Assembly (NCBI RefSeq): GCF_036067295.1
Contig: NZ_CP107954.1
Coordinates: 7,130,001 to 7,194,000 of the forward strand
Reading direction: 5' to 3'
Length of the DNA stretch: 64,000 bases
DNA from: Kribbella sp. NBC_00382
GTDB lineage: Bacteria; Actinomycetota; Actinomycetes; Propionibacteriales; Kribbellaceae
Shown here: positions 39,844-49,171 of the stretch, one piece after another
How positions within the stretch are numbered: position 1 is the first letter of the stretch
How the letters are laid out: each line of letters opens with the position of its first letter
Notes under the pieces: generated by a model
The model's database searches: none
The model's input: only the letters and a program-made list of their open reading frames with translations
What the model was told of the DNA's origin: nothing
Made by a program: the position numbers and the translations under genes

Positions 39844-41841
39844 GTGGATACCGGGGAGCGGATTCAGGAACTGGCTGACCAGATCGTCGTGCTGCGCGAC
39901 GCGTACTACCGGGGCACGCCCTCGGTGGCCGACGCGGAGTACGACGCGGTCGAGGACGAACTGCGGACGCTGATCGAGGCGAACCCGGAGCTGGGGCCCG
40001 ACCCGAACCCGCTGGAGCAAGTGGGTGCGCCCGCGATCCTGCACGCGCCGATCCGGCACTCGCGGCCGATGCTCTCGTTGGAGAAGGCGACCCGCCCGGA
40101 GCAGGTCGAGGCCTTCTTCAGTCGGTTTCCCGGGCAGTCGGTGGTGGTGATGCCGAAGCTGGACGGGTTGTCACTGGCGCTGGTGTACGAGAACGGGCGA
40201 CTGGCCCGGGCGATCACCCGTGGAGACGGGACGACCGGCGATGACGTGACGCCGCTCGTGCGGGCGCTGGCTGATGGGGTGCCGGAGCGGCTCGAAGTAC
40301 CGGGCCGGATCGAGGTGCGGGGCGAGGCGGTCATGTTGCGCTCGACCTTCGCCGCGTACAACGCCGCCCATCAGGACAAGCCGCTGATCAACCCGCGGAA
40401 CGCCGCCGCCGGCACCTTGCGGGCCAAGGACCCGGCCACCGTTGCGGAGCGGCGGCTGCAGTTCCTCGCCTTCGATCTGCTCAGCGACGCCGACAACACT
40501 GATGCCGATCTGGAGCAGGCGCTGCAGACGCTGGGGTTCACGGTCGCCGAGATGAAGCACTGCGACGACGCGGCCGCGGCGCAGGCGGTCATCACCACGA
40601 TCGAGCAACAGCGCAACGACCTCGACTACGACTTGGACGGCGCCGTACTTCGGTTGGCCGACCGTGACGCGTTCGCCGCCGCCGGTACGCGATCGAGCTC
40701 ACCGCGAGGCGCACTGGCGTTCAAGTTCGCCGCCGAGGAGAAGACGACGATCCTGGCCGATGTCGTCTGGGATGTCGGCAAAACGGGCAAGATCGCGCCG
40801 GTCGCCTGGCTCGAGCCCGTCTTCGTCGGCGGTACGACGGTGACCCGCGCGACCCTCGCCAACCAGGAGGTCATCCGCGCCCGCGGCATCAAGATCGGCG
40901 ACACCGTTCTGGTACGCCGCGCGGGCGACGTCATCCCCTTCGTCGCCGGCGTACTCGACGCCTCGAAGCGCACGGGTGCCGAGCGCGACATCGTGCCGCC
41001 GTCGGTGTGCCCGTCCTGCGAACAGCCACTGACCGAGCAGGGCAACAGCCGAGAACTGTTCTGCACCAACGTCGCCTGCCCGGCCCAGACCGTGCGACGC
41101 CTGATCCACTGGGCATCCCGGGCCGCTGCCGACATCGACGCGATCGGTGGCGTCTGGATCGAGCGCCTGGCCGAGGCCGGCATCCTCGAACACCCGTCGG
41201 ACTTCTACCACCTGACCAAGGAAGGGCTGCTCGAGTTCGACCGGATCGGCGAGGTCTCGGCCGCCCGGATGATCGACTCGATCGACGCCAGCCGCCAGGT
41301 CGGCCTCCGCCGCGCGATGATCGGCCTCGCCATCCCGATGGCCTCCGAAGGCACGGCGACCAGGATGTGCCGAGCAGGCTTCGGCTCCTTGGAGGAGGTC
41401 GCCGACGCGGGCGTGGACGGTCTCGTCGCCGTAGAGGACATCGGCCCGAAGGTCGCCGCTTCCCTGACCGAGCACCTCGCCCGCCTGCGCCCTGAGCTCG
41501 AACGCCTCCGCGCAGCCGGCGTCTCCCTCGACGTCCGCGAGGAAGACCTCCCACCGGTCGTCGCCGCCGGCGCCCCACTGGCCGGCAAGACCGTGGTCGT
41601 CACGGGCTCGATCAGCGACCCGCGCTCCGGCGAAAAGGTCGCTCGCCCAGCCTTCCAGCGCCTCTGCGAAAAGGCCGGCGCCACCATCGCCTCCTCGGTC
41701 TCCGCAACCACCGACCTCCTCATCACCGGCGCCGACGTAGGCGCCGCCAAACTCACCAAGGCCGAAAAGCTCGGCGTCACCGTCATCGACCAATCCGAAA
41801 TCTGGCAACAACTCCAGGACGCCGACCTCCTCCCCCGGTGA
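39844..41841 (+). CDS. ligA: NAD+-dependent DNA ligase
   Basis: 665 residues from GTG 39844; an ATG 26 codons earlier would add non-conserved residues. The order is complete: Ia domain (ADAEYDAVEDELRTL), adenylation Lys105 in KLDG, NPRNAAAGTLR, OB fold, four-Cys zinc finger (CPSC ... CTNVACP), helix-hairpin-helix (VAVEDIGPKVAASLTEHLARL) and a C-terminal BRCT domain (GKTVVVTGSISDP). It seals nicks using NAD+. Whether it is the housekeeping ligase or a second copy cannot be told from the window. The BRCT has an insertion-like SGEKVARPAFQ segment, a little unlike typical LigA. Confidence 0.93.
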   Translation: MDTGERIQELADQIVVLRDAYYRGTPSVADAEYDAVEDELRTLIEANPELGPDPNPLEQVGAPAILHAPIRHSRPMLSLEKATRPEQVEAFFSRFPGQSVVVMPKLDGLSLALVYENGRLARAITRGDGTTGDDVTPLVRALADGVPERLEVPGRIEVRGEAVMLRSTFAAYNAAHQDKPLINPRNAAAGTLRAKDPATVAERRLQFLAFDLLSDADNTDADLEQALQTLGFTVAEMKHCDDAAAAQAVITTIEQQRNDLDYDLDGAVLRLADRDAFAAAGTRSSSPRGALAFKFAAEEKTTILADVVWDVGKTGKIAPVAWLEPVFVGGTTVTRATLANQEVIRARGIKIGDTVLVRRAGDVIPFVAGVLDASKRTGAERDIVPPSVCPSCEQPLTEQGNSRELFCTNVACPAQTVRRLIHWASRAAADIDAIGGVWIERLAEAGILEHPSDFYHLTKEGLLEFDRIGEVSAARMIDSIDASRQVGLRRAMIGLAIPMASEGTATRMCRAGFGSLEEVADAGVDGLVAVEDIGPKVAASLTEHLARLRPELERLRAAGVSLDVREEDLPPVVAAGAPLAGKTVVVTGSISDPRSGEKVARPAFQRLCEKAGATIASSVSATTDLLITGADVGAAKLTKAEKLGVTVIDQSEIWQQLQDADLLPR

Positions 41842-41860
41842 CCGGAGAGCTTCGCCTCGC

Positions 41861-42517
41861 TCAGGCTGTGCTGACGAGGCCAGCGCGGAAGGCGAGGATC
41901 ACCAACTGCACTCGGTCGCGGGCGTCGAGCTTGGTTAGTAGGTGGGCCACATGGGTTTTGGCTGTGCCCGGCTCGATGTGCAGGCGCTGGGCGATCTCCG
42001 CGTTCGACAAACCCTCGGCGACCAGGAGCAGTACCTCTCGCTCCCGCTCGGTGATGGCCGGCAATCTTGTCGAGGCACGGGACTGCATTGGTTGCGGTCG
42101 TGCCGCGAACTCGTCGATCAGGCGTCGGGTGATCGACGGGCCGAGTAGAGCCTCGCCGGCTGCGATCACCCGGATCGCGGTCAGCAGCTCCGCCGGCGGA
42201 GTGTCCTTCAGCAGGAACCCGCTGGCACCGCCACGCAGGGCGGCGTAGACGTACTCGTCGAGGTCGAAGGTGGTGAGCACCAGCACGCGGGCCGCCGTCG
42301 AAGCGGTGATCAGCCGGGTCGCCTGCAGGCCATCCATTCCGGGCATCCGGATGTCCATCAGGATCACATCCGGGCCTGTACTGGCAGCCAACTCCACGGC
42401 GGCCGAACCGGTGGCCGCCTCACCGACTACGAGCAGATCGGACGCAGTACCGACGATCCCTTTGAGTCCGGCGCGGACGAGCGCCTGGTCCTCGGCGATC
42501 AGCACTCGCACCGTCAT
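41861..42517 (-). CDS. NarL/LuxR-family response regulator
   Basis: 218 residues. Receiver domain with Asp55 in VILMDIRMPG, Lys in FLLKDTPP, then a LuxR HTH (ITEREREVLLLVAEGLSNAEIAQRLHIEPGTAKTHVAHLLTKLDARDRVQLV). It overlaps the histidine-kinase stop by four bases. Such pairs usually control the neighbouring ABC exporter, whose gene is divergent here at 43760. Confidence 0.93.
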   Translation of the reverse strand: MTVRVLIAEDQALVRAGLKGIVGTASDLLVVGEAATGSAAVELAASTGPDVILMDIRMPGMDGLQATRLITASTAARVLVLTTFDLDEYVYAALRGGASGFLLKDTPPAELLTAIRVIAAGEALLGPSITRRLIDEFAARPQPMQSRASTRLPAITEREREVLLLVAEGLSNAEIAQRLHIEPGTAKTHVAHLLTKLDARDRVQLVILAFRAGLVSTA

Positions 42518-43617
42518 GCCGGTCGCCCGTTCAACGGCAGGCGGGCCGACAGCTCGAAGCCGCGACCGGGCAACGGACCGGCGCGGAGCGATCCGCCGTA
42601 CAGGGCGACGCGTTCGCGGATACCGATCAGCCCGTGCCCGGTTCCCACAACGCCGTCAGGGCAGCCGGCGCCGTCGTCAGTGATGCGGATCGCCAGCTCG
42701 GTCGGCCGGTACTCGACGAGCGCGTCGGCCCCCGAGGTCGCCGCGTGTTTGACCACGTTGGTCAACCCCTCCTGCACGATCCGGTACGCCGAAAGCCCGA
42801 TCCCCGCCGGTACGTCGACGGGCCGGCCGGTGACTGTCAGGCGCACCTTCACCCCGGCCCGGCCGGTGTCCTCGACCAACTGCTCCAGCTGGCCCAGCCC
42901 CGGCATCGGGTCGAGGGCAGCCGGTTGGTCCTGCGCTGAACGCAGTACGCCGAGCACCTGCCGCAGCTCGGCGAGTGTCTGGCGTCCGGCAGACTCGATC
43001 GCCGCGAGCGAGGCCCGCGCTTCGTCCGGCCGCTCGTCGATCACCAGGTAGCCGTAGCCGGCCTGCACGGTGATCACACTCATGCTGTGGGCAACGATGT
43101 CGTGCAGCTCCCGCGCGATCCGCATCCGCTCCTGTTGCAGCACCAGCTCACGGTTGTGCCCGCGCTGCTGGGCAGCGACGTAGCCGGTCACCCAGGCAGC
43201 GGCGAACATCATCCCGAACGGCACGACCGCACCCGCTCCGCCGTCTGGCAGTACCGTCGCCAACGCACCTGCTTCAGCAACCGCCAGCAGAATCAGCGCA
43301 GTGCGCCGTCCGCAACCGCCAGCCACCCGGAACAGCGCGTAGCAAAGCGGCAGCACGGCAACGAAGCCCAGCGACGAGTCCACCGGCATCAGGGCGAGCG
43401 GCACCCACGCACTCGCAAAGGCCCAGACAGTGTGCCGCCTGGCGAGCACGATGGCCACAGCGGTCAACAGCGTCCCCAGCGCAGACACCACCGGCTGCGG
43501 ACTCTTGTGCGTGAACAGGACCCAGGCAGCACCGCCGTACGCCGCTGCGAGGCCGATCCCCACGGCCAGCACCTGTCCCGGCCGTAGCCGCGTGACCAGG
43601 GGTGCCCGATTGTCCAT
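42514..43617 (-). CDS. Sensor histidine kinase, HisKA_3 type
   Basis: 367 residues from MDNRAPLVTR; a GTG at 43656 would add 13. Several N-terminal helices (about 15-150) with little outside loop, then the dimerisation/phosphoacceptor motif ERMRIARELHDIVAHSMS and an HATPase domain with GTGHGLIGIRERVALYGGSL. It phosphorylates the response regulator whose gene overlaps its end. The signal is probably membrane-borne because there is no large sensor domain. Confidence 0.9.
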   Translation of the reverse strand: MDNRAPLVTRLRPGQVLAVGIGLAAAYGGAAWVLFTHKSPQPVVSALGTLLTAVAIVLARRHTVWAFASAWVPLALMPVDSSLGFVAVLPLCYALFRVAGGCGRRTALILLAVAEAGALATVLPDGGAGAVVPFGMMFAAAWVTGYVAAQQRGHNRELVLQQERMRIARELHDIVAHSMSVITVQAGYGYLVIDERPDEARASLAAIESAGRQTLAELRQVLGVLRSAQDQPAALDPMPGLGQLEQLVEDTGRAGVKVRLTVTGRPVDVPAGIGLSAYRIVQEGLTNVVKHAATSGADALVEYRPTELAIRITDDGAGCPDGVVGTGHGLIGIRERVALYGGSLRAGPLPGRGFELSARLPLNGRPA

Positions 43618-43759
43618 AGCCAGCACGCTAGGCGTCCGAGCCCACCCGGTCATCACCCTCTAGGCATACATCGACCGGCAGATCTCAACCTCCAGAATGA
43701 CGCGAATCTCTCCCGGCAGCACAATGCCCGGCCCCTGCCGGCCCGGAGATCGTGAGGCC

Positions 43760-44485
43760 ATGATCGAAGTCCACGAACTCAGCAAGCGCTACCGATCGAC
43801 CCAAGCCGTCGACGGCCTCACCTTCACGGTCCAGCCTGGCCAGGTGACGGCATTCATCGGCCCGAACGGGGCAGGCAAGTCCACTACCTTCCGGATGCTG
43901 CTAGGCCTCGACCGCCCCGATAGCGGTCACGCACTGATCAACAGCAAGCCCTACAACGCCCTCAAGCGACCCGTACGCCAGGTAGGCGCACTCCTGGACG
44001 CCAACGCGGCCCATCCCGGCCGGTCGGCACGCAACCATCTCCTCTGTATCGCCCAAGCGGCGGGGATCAGCCGGAGTCGAGTGGCGGCCGTACTGGAACT
44101 CACCGGCCTCACCGACGCAGCCAACCGACGTGTGGGCGGCTACTCCCTCGGCATGCGGCAGCGACTCGGCATCGCGGCGGCATTGCTCGGCGACCCCGCG
44201 GTTCTGCTCCTGGACGAGCCGGTCAACGGTCTCGATCCCGAAGGCGTGCGCTGGATCCGCGGCCTACTGCGTGGCCTGGCCGACGATGGGCGGACCGTCT
44301 TCGTCTCCAGCCACCTGATGACCGAGATGCAGCTGGTCGCCGACCACCTGGTGGTGATCGGCCGCGGCCGACTGCTCGCCGATACCCCGCTGGCCGAGTT
44401 CACTGCGGACGGACGCTCACTCGAGGACGCCTATCTCGACCTGGCCGACGACGCGACCCAGTACCGCACCGGAAGGACATTGTGA
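43760..44485 (+). CDS. ABC transporter ATP-binding protein
   Basis: 241 residues from ATG 43760 with GTGAGG upstream; the frame from 43697 is an extension without a ribosome site. Walker A GPNGAGKS, signature YSLGMRQRLGIA, Walker B VLLLDEPVNGLDP, and the H-loop SSHLMTEM are all present. It resembles drug- or bacteriocin-efflux ATPases (DrrA/BcrA type). It overlaps the permease gene. Confidence 0.95.
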   Translation: MIEVHELSKRYRSTQAVDGLTFTVQPGQVTAFIGPNGAGKSTTFRMLLGLDRPDSGHALINSKPYNALKRPVRQVGALLDANAAHPGRSARNHLLCIAQAAGISRSRVAAVLELTGLTDAANRRVGGYSLGMRQRLGIAAALLGDPAVLLLDEPVNGLDPEGVRWIRGLLRGLADDGRTVFVSSHLMTEMQLVADHLVVIGRGRLLADTPLAEFTADGRSLEDAYLDLADDATQYRTGRTL

Positions 44486-45243
44486 TGCTGCTCTCCGAAT
44501 GGACCAAGCTCCGGACCGTCCGCTCGACCCCGCTGAGCCTGGCGGCGGCGTTCGCGATCGCCGTCCTGGGCGGCTACTACTCGGCGGCGGGCCGGGCCAA
44601 GGACTACGCGAGTTGGTCGGCCGTCGACAAAGCCGCCTTCGATCCGGTCAACCTGAGCTTCGACGGGCTGGCGTTCGCACAGCTGGCGTTCGGCGTGATC
44701 GGCGTGCTGGCGATCAGTTCGGAGTACACCACCGGGCAGATCCGGACCAGCTTCACGGTCGTTCCCCGGCGACGGCACCTGCTCGCCGGCAAGGCCGTAG
44801 TACTGACAGTAATTGCGGTAGTCGTCGGCGGGCTGACCTCGCTGATCAGCTTCGTGGTCGCGCAACTGGGACTGCGCAGCGCTCACCTGAACGTCTCGCT
44901 CGGCGACGGCGCGGCACTTCGCGCAGTGGCCGGGGCAGCCGCCTACCTGGTCACCCTGACTCTCCTCGGGCTCGCGCTCGGCGCGATCATCCGCCATACG
45001 GCCGGAGCTGTCAGTGCCGTGTTCGGGTTGGTCTTCGTGATCCCGCTGGTGGCCGCGAACCTGTCCGACTGGATCAGCTGGCCCTCCAAATGGAACCTGT
45101 GGACCGCCGCCAACGCGCTGATCGCCACCGGCCCGCCGGCCGACGGAATGCCGTCGCCGGGGACGGGGCTACTCACCTGTGCCGGCTACGTGCTCGTGCC
45201 GCTGACGCTCGCGGTGGTGCTGATCGGGCGGCGAGACGCCTAG
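44482..45243 (+). CDS. ABC-2 type transporter permease
   Basis: 253 residues, six hydrophobic helices. The N-terminus LLSEWTKLRTVRSTPLSL and a middle SSEYTTGQIRTSFTVVPRRRHLLAGKAVVLTVIAVVV segment are typical of permeases paired with BcrA-like ATPases. The start is GTG 44482 (GGAAGG five bases upstream) or ATG 44485. With the ATPase it forms an exporter, perhaps for self-protection or an antimicrobial; substrate unknown. Confidence 0.93.
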   Translation: MMLLSEWTKLRTVRSTPLSLAAAFAIAVLGGYYSAAGRAKDYASWSAVDKAAFDPVNLSFDGLAFAQLAFGVIGVLAISSEYTTGQIRTSFTVVPRRRHLLAGKAVVLTVIAVVVGGLTSLISFVVAQLGLRSAHLNVSLGDGAALRAVAGAAAYLVTLTLLGLALGAIIRHTAGAVSAVFGLVFVIPLVAANLSDWISWPSKWNLWTAANALIATGPPADGMPSPGTGLLTCAGYVLVPLTLAVVLIGRRDA

Positions 45244-45251
45244 CCGGGTCA

Positions 45252-45268
45252 CTCAGCTGAATCTCAGC
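45252..45268. promoter_or_regulatory. CTCAGC direct repeat (response-regulator box) ahead of the OmpR-type regulator
   Basis: CTCAGC-N5-CTCAGC, an 11-base period, 23 bases before ATG 45291. The same repeat and spacing occur at 48031. OmpR-family regulators bind such direct repeats. Confidence 0.7.
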
Positions 45269-45290
45269 GGGCTGGGGACAGACTGGGGGC

Positions 45291-45968
45291 ATGCGGGTGC
45301 TGATGGTCGAGGACGAGGTACGGCTGGCGGACACGGTCCGGCGCGGGCTGACCGACGCCGGGTTCGTGGTCGAACTGGTCCACGACGGTGAGGACGCCCT
45401 CTGGGCCGCGACCGAGCACAGCTACGACGTGATCGTGCTCGACATCATGCTGCCCCGCGTGAACGGCTACAAGGTGCTCGAACAGCTCCGCGAACGCGGT
45501 ATCTGGACACCCGTGCTGATGCTGACCGCGAAGGACGGCGAGTACGACCAGACCGACGCGTTCGACCTCGGCGCCGACGACTACCTGACCAAGCCGTTCA
45601 GCTTCCTGGTGCTGGTCGCGCGACTGCGGGCCCTGATCCGGCGGGGCGGCCCCGAGCGCCCCGTCGTGATGGCAGCCGGCGACCTGACGCTCGACCCGGC
45701 CCGCCGCCGGGTCGAGCGGTCAGGACAGGAGGTCGCGCTGACCCCCCGCGAGTACGGCCTGCTGGAGTTCCTGCTCCGGCACCGCGGCGACACCGTCTCC
45801 AAGATGGAGATCCTGGAGAGCGTCTGGGATCCCGCCTTCGACGGCGACCCGAACGTCGTCGAGGTCTACATCCGCTACCTCCGGCTCAAACTCGACACCC
45901 CCTTCGGCCGGCACGCGATCGAGACGGTCCGCGGCATGGGCTACCGCCTCGACCCAGAAGGTGGCTGA
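45291..45968 (+). CDS. OmpR/PhoB-family response regulator
   Basis: 225 residues. Receiver with Asp51 in VIVLDIMLPR and Lys in YLTKPFSF, then a winged-helix domain (EVALTPREYGLLEFLLRHRGDTVSKMEILESVWD ... NVVEVYIRYLRLKLD). A PAP2 phosphatase gene begins on its stop codon (TGATG). The kinase at 46626 is convergent and likely its partner. A CTCAGC direct repeat ahead suggests autoregulation. Confidence 0.95.
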   Translation: MRVLMVEDEVRLADTVRRGLTDAGFVVELVHDGEDALWAATEHSYDVIVLDIMLPRVNGYKVLEQLRERGIWTPVLMLTAKDGEYDQTDAFDLGADDYLTKPFSFLVLVARLRALIRRGGPERPVVMAAGDLTLDPARRRVERSGQEVALTPREYGLLEFLLRHRGDTVSKMEILESVWDPAFDGDPNVVEVYIRYLRLKLDTPFGRHAIETVRGMGYRLDPEGG

Positions 45969-46648
45969 TGGCAACGATCGTGCAAGAGACCAAACCATCC
46001 AGCCGCCGGTACGCCGTACCGCTGGCGAGCGTTGCGATAGCGGTGGCCGGCACGATCGGCGTGATCGGCCTGGCCGACGCGGCGACCGAGTCGGACGGCC
46101 TGGCGGCTCTCGACCCCGAATTCACCGCCGACGTCGTGTCCGACCGGACCCCGGTTCTGACGACGTTGGCGCGAGCCCTCACCTTCGTCGGCGACGTACC
46201 GGTCCTCGTGACCTTGATGCTGATCGCGGCATTCCTCCTGTGGCGATGGACTCACGGACTGCGAGCGCCTGCCCTGCTGCTGTTCGCCATGGCCGGGTCG
46301 GCTGCACTCACTGCCGGGTTGAAAGCGCTCGTCGAACGCAAGCGACCGGGTGTCCCCTTCGTCCTCGGGCCGATCGATACCGGCTTCGCCTTCCCGTCCG
46401 GTCACACTCTCAACTCGACCGTCTTCTTCTTCACGCTCGCCGCCTTGCTGTGGGTCGGTCTGCGGTCGTACGGAGCGAGAACCGCGCTGGCGGTCGCAGC
46501 CACACTGATGAGCATCGGCATCGGCCTGAGCCGCGTGTATCTCGGCTATCACTGGGCAACGGACGTCCTGGCCGGCTGGACGGTCGCCGTCACCTGGCTG
46601 GCACTGGTCTCGCTAGTTGCCTACTTCACCCGGCCACGGGAAGCCTGA
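45968..46648 (+). CDS. PAP2-family lipid/undecaprenyl phosphatase
   Basis: 226 residues, about six helices. All three PAP2 motifs are intact: KALVERKRPG, FPSGHTLNS and SRVYLGYHWATDV. It removes phosphate from lipid phosphates such as undecaprenyl-PP or phosphatidic acid at the outer face of the membrane. It is translated from the response-regulator stop (TGATG) and its 3' end overlaps the convergent kinase by 23 bases. Its placement in a two-component locus hints at an envelope-stress role. Confidence 0.92.
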   Translation: MATIVQETKPSSRRYAVPLASVAIAVAGTIGVIGLADAATESDGLAALDPEFTADVVSDRTPVLTTLARALTFVGDVPVLVTLMLIAAFLLWRWTHGLRAPALLLFAMAGSAALTAGLKALVERKRPGVPFVLGPIDTGFAFPSGHTLNSTVFFFTLAALLWVGLRSYGARTALAVAATLMSIGIGLSRVYLGYHWATDVLAGWTVAVTWLALVSLVAYFTRPREA

Positions 46649-48005
46649 CGACGAAGCGGGCGCCGCCCAGGGGTGAGTCGGTGACTTCGACTGTTCCGCC
46701 GTGGCCGCGGACGACTTCCCGTACGATCGCCAGCCCGAGTCCCGAGCCACCACTGCCGCGAGCCCGGCTCACGTCCAGCCGGACGAAGCGCTCGAACACC
46801 CGTGACCGCTCCTCCGCCGGGATGCCGTCGCCGTCGTCCTCCACGGTCACCGTCGCCGTACCGAGTTCTTCGGCAAGGGTGAATCGCACCTTGCGATGGG
46901 CGGCCTGGACGGCGTTGTCGGCGAGATTACGCAGTACCTGACTGAGCTTCGCCGCGTCGCCGGTGACCCGCACGGGCGGTACGACGCCTTCCACCGCGAC
47001 ACCGTTGGCGGTCCGCAACCGGCGCACCTCGACCCCCACCAGGTCGTCCAGATCGACATCGGTCCGCTGGATCCGCAAGCCGGTGTCATCGGCCTTCGCG
47101 AGCAGCAGTAGATCCTCGACCAGCCGCCGCATCCGCTCGGTCTCGGCCTCCATCACCAGGTGAAGCTCAGGCGCGGACCGACCGGACTCGTCGGCCATGA
47201 TCACGTCCAGCGCCGCCATCAGGCTGGCGATCGGTGACCGCAGCTCGTGACTGGCGTCCGCCACGAATCGCCGCTGGGTCTCCTGCCCAGCCTGCAACCG
47301 ATCGAGCATCTCGTTCATCGTCACCGCCAGCCGGGCGATCTCGTCCTCGGCGGCCGGCACCGGCACCCGGTCGGCAAGCTGCCCGGCCCCGATCCCGTGC
47401 ACTCGCGACCTGATCCGCTCGACCGGACGCAACGCCCTCCCCACCAGCATCCACGTCGCACCCCCGACGAGTACGAGCAGCAACGGGAACCCGATCAGCA
47501 GGTACGTCGTCACCGTGGTCACCGTGTCGCGCTGGGTCTCCACCGACGATGCCACCACCACCGTGTACCGGACGCCCCGGAATTCGGTGCCGCGGGCAAC
47601 GATCAGGTACGGGGTGTCGTCGTCCAGCAACGGCATCTCACCGACCTCGTCCCGTACCGACTGCCCGACCGCCGGCCGCGAGTCGGTCAACGGCTCGCCG
47701 CCGCCCTTCGGCGCCGAACTCGCGACCACCTTGCCCTGCGCGTTCACCACCTGGATCAACTGCGTCACGCGAGTGTTCTCGACCAGCTCCTTGGCGAGCC
47801 CGGTCTCGCCTTCCTCAGACACCTGACCGGCGACATCGAACGCCCGCGACTCCGCCTGATCAGCAACACTCGTGATCAGCGTCCGCTGCAGCAACAACAG
47901 CAGAACCGCCGCCCCGATCGCCAACGCACCGGCGACGACGAGCAGCGCGGCCGCGGTCGAGCGCGCCCGGACCCCGGCCCGGCGAACGAACCCCGGCATC
48001 ATCAC
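46626..48005 (-). CDS. HAMP-containing sensor histidine kinase
   Basis: 459 residues (start within MMMPGFV uncertain). Helix about 18-40, an outside sensor domain of about 120 residues, a second helix (TTYLLIGFPLLLVLVGGATWMLVG), HAMP, His in FVADASHELRSPIASLMA, and HATPase motifs NLADNAVQAA, DDGDGIP and GSGLGLAIV. Partner is probably the OmpR-type regulator at 45291. It is convergent with PAP2 and divergent from the DUF347 gene, in whose promoter a CTCAGC box lies. Confidence 0.93.
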   Translation of the reverse strand: MMMPGFVRRAGVRARSTAAALLVVAGALAIGAAVLLLLLQRTLITSVADQAESRAFDVAGQVSEEGETGLAKELVENTRVTQLIQVVNAQGKVVASSAPKGGGEPLTDSRPAVGQSVRDEVGEMPLLDDDTPYLIVARGTEFRGVRYTVVVASSVETQRDTVTTVTTYLLIGFPLLLVLVGGATWMLVGRALRPVERIRSRVHGIGAGQLADRVPVPAAEDEIARLAVTMNEMLDRLQAGQETQRRFVADASHELRSPIASLMAALDVIMADESGRSAPELHLVMEAETERMRRLVEDLLLLAKADDTGLRIQRTDVDLDDLVGVEVRRLRTANGVAVEGVVPPVRVTGDAAKLSQVLRNLADNAVQAAHRKVRFTLAEELGTATVTVEDDGDGIPAEERSRVFERFVRLDVSRARGSGGSGLGLAIVREVVRGHGGTVEVTDSPLGGARFVVRLPVAG

Positions 48006-48030
48006 CTTCGCAGCCTAACCAGCTTCCACA

Positions 48031-48047
48031 CTCAGCGGCTGCTCAGC
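48031..48047. promoter_or_regulatory. CTCAGC direct repeat upstream of the DUF347 gene
   Basis: CTCAGC-N5-CTCAGC (both followed by GG), period 11, in the 66-base divergent region between the kinase and DUF347 starts. It is the same element as at 45252, so the same regulator probably controls both. Confidence 0.72.
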
Positions 48048-48071
48048 GGAAGGTCCGTACGGTCGGCCGGC

Positions 48072-49160
48072 ATGACTACTGATACCGCGACCCGTTCGGC
48101 AGGACGCCGCGCGCTGCTGAACAAGGTGCCTGAGGTAACCATCTGGTTCTGGCTCATCAAGATCCTGTGTACGACGGTCGGTGAGAGCTTCGCCGACTGG
48201 ATCAACCTGCAGCTCGGCGTCGGGCTCGTCGCCACCGCGGTCATCTTCACCGTGGTCTTCGCCGTCGCTCTCGGCTGGCAAATGAGCACCCGGCAGTACC
48301 GGCCCGCGGCGTACTGGCTCACCGTCGTGGTGGTCAGCGTCACCGGCACCCTCTACACCGACATCCTGACCGACCAGCTCGGCGTACCGCTGTGGCTCAG
48401 CTCCTCGGTGTTCGCCGTCGCGCTCGCCGCCGTCTTCGGCGTCTGGTACGCCCGCGAACGCACCCTCTCCATCCACAGCATCATCAGCCTCCCCCGCGAA
48501 GCCTTCTACTGGCTGGCCGTCCTCGTCACCTTCGCCCTCGGTACCGCCACCGGCGACTGGACCCTCGAACTGACCGGCTGGAGTCCCGGCGTCTCGGTAC
48601 TACTCCCCCTGACCCTGATCGCAATCATCGCCGCTTGCTGGCGACTCGGCGCGAACCCGGTCCTCGCCTTCTGGCTCGTCTACATCCTCACCCGCCCGCT
48701 CGGCGCCAACCTGGGCGACTGGCTGGCGGCTCCCAAGGTTCCCGACCAGGGCCTGGGCCTCGGCACCCTCGTCACCAGCCTCATCTTCCTGAGCGCGATC
48801 CTTGCGACAGTCGTCTACCTGACCCTCACCAAGACCGACATCATCGAGGGCCACCGCGCCCGTACGCCGAAGTACCACCGCCCCGCCCGCGAACTCCCCC
48901 TCATCGCCGTCATGGCCGTCGCAGCCATCGCCGCCGGCTCACTCCTCAGCTGGGCCTCCGCCCAACCCCACACGAACGCAGCCGCTGAAAACGAAGGCCC
49001 GAACCCCGCAGCCAACGCCAACCTCACCCCCGAGCAGGCCACGTCCGCCTTCCCTAAGGCCGACGCCGTTTTCACCTCGGTCCGCGAAGAACCCGGCGGC
49101 CGAGAGGCAGGCCGTGCAAACCCTGCTGAGAACCCTCGGCGGCTGAGTGGAACGAACTAG
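48072..49160 (+). CDS. DUF347 repeat membrane protein
   Basis: 362 residues from ATG 48072; the frame open back to 47247 is a shadow of the kinase. It contains DUF347 repeats: NKVPEVTIWFWLIKILCTTVGESFADWINL near the start, then related copies at YTDILTDQLGVP, TGDWTLELTG and LTRPLGANLGDWLAAP, with about ten helices, followed by a tail that is outside or low-complexity. Function unknown, though the family is common in bacteria. The CTCAGC box suggests control by the neighbouring two-component system. Confidence 0.88.
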   Translation: MTTDTATRSAGRRALLNKVPEVTIWFWLIKILCTTVGESFADWINLQLGVGLVATAVIFTVVFAVALGWQMSTRQYRPAAYWLTVVVVSVTGTLYTDILTDQLGVPLWLSSSVFAVALAAVFGVWYARERTLSIHSIISLPREAFYWLAVLVTFALGTATGDWTLELTGWSPGVSVLLPLTLIAIIAACWRLGANPVLAFWLVYILTRPLGANLGDWLAAPKVPDQGLGLGTLVTSLIFLSAILATVVYLTLTKTDIIEGHRARTPKYHRPARELPLIAVMAVAAIAAGSLLSWASAQPHTNAAAENEGPNPAANANLTPEQATSAFPKADAVFTSVREEPGGREAGRANPAENPRRLSGTN

Positions 49161-49171
49161 CATCACGAGTG

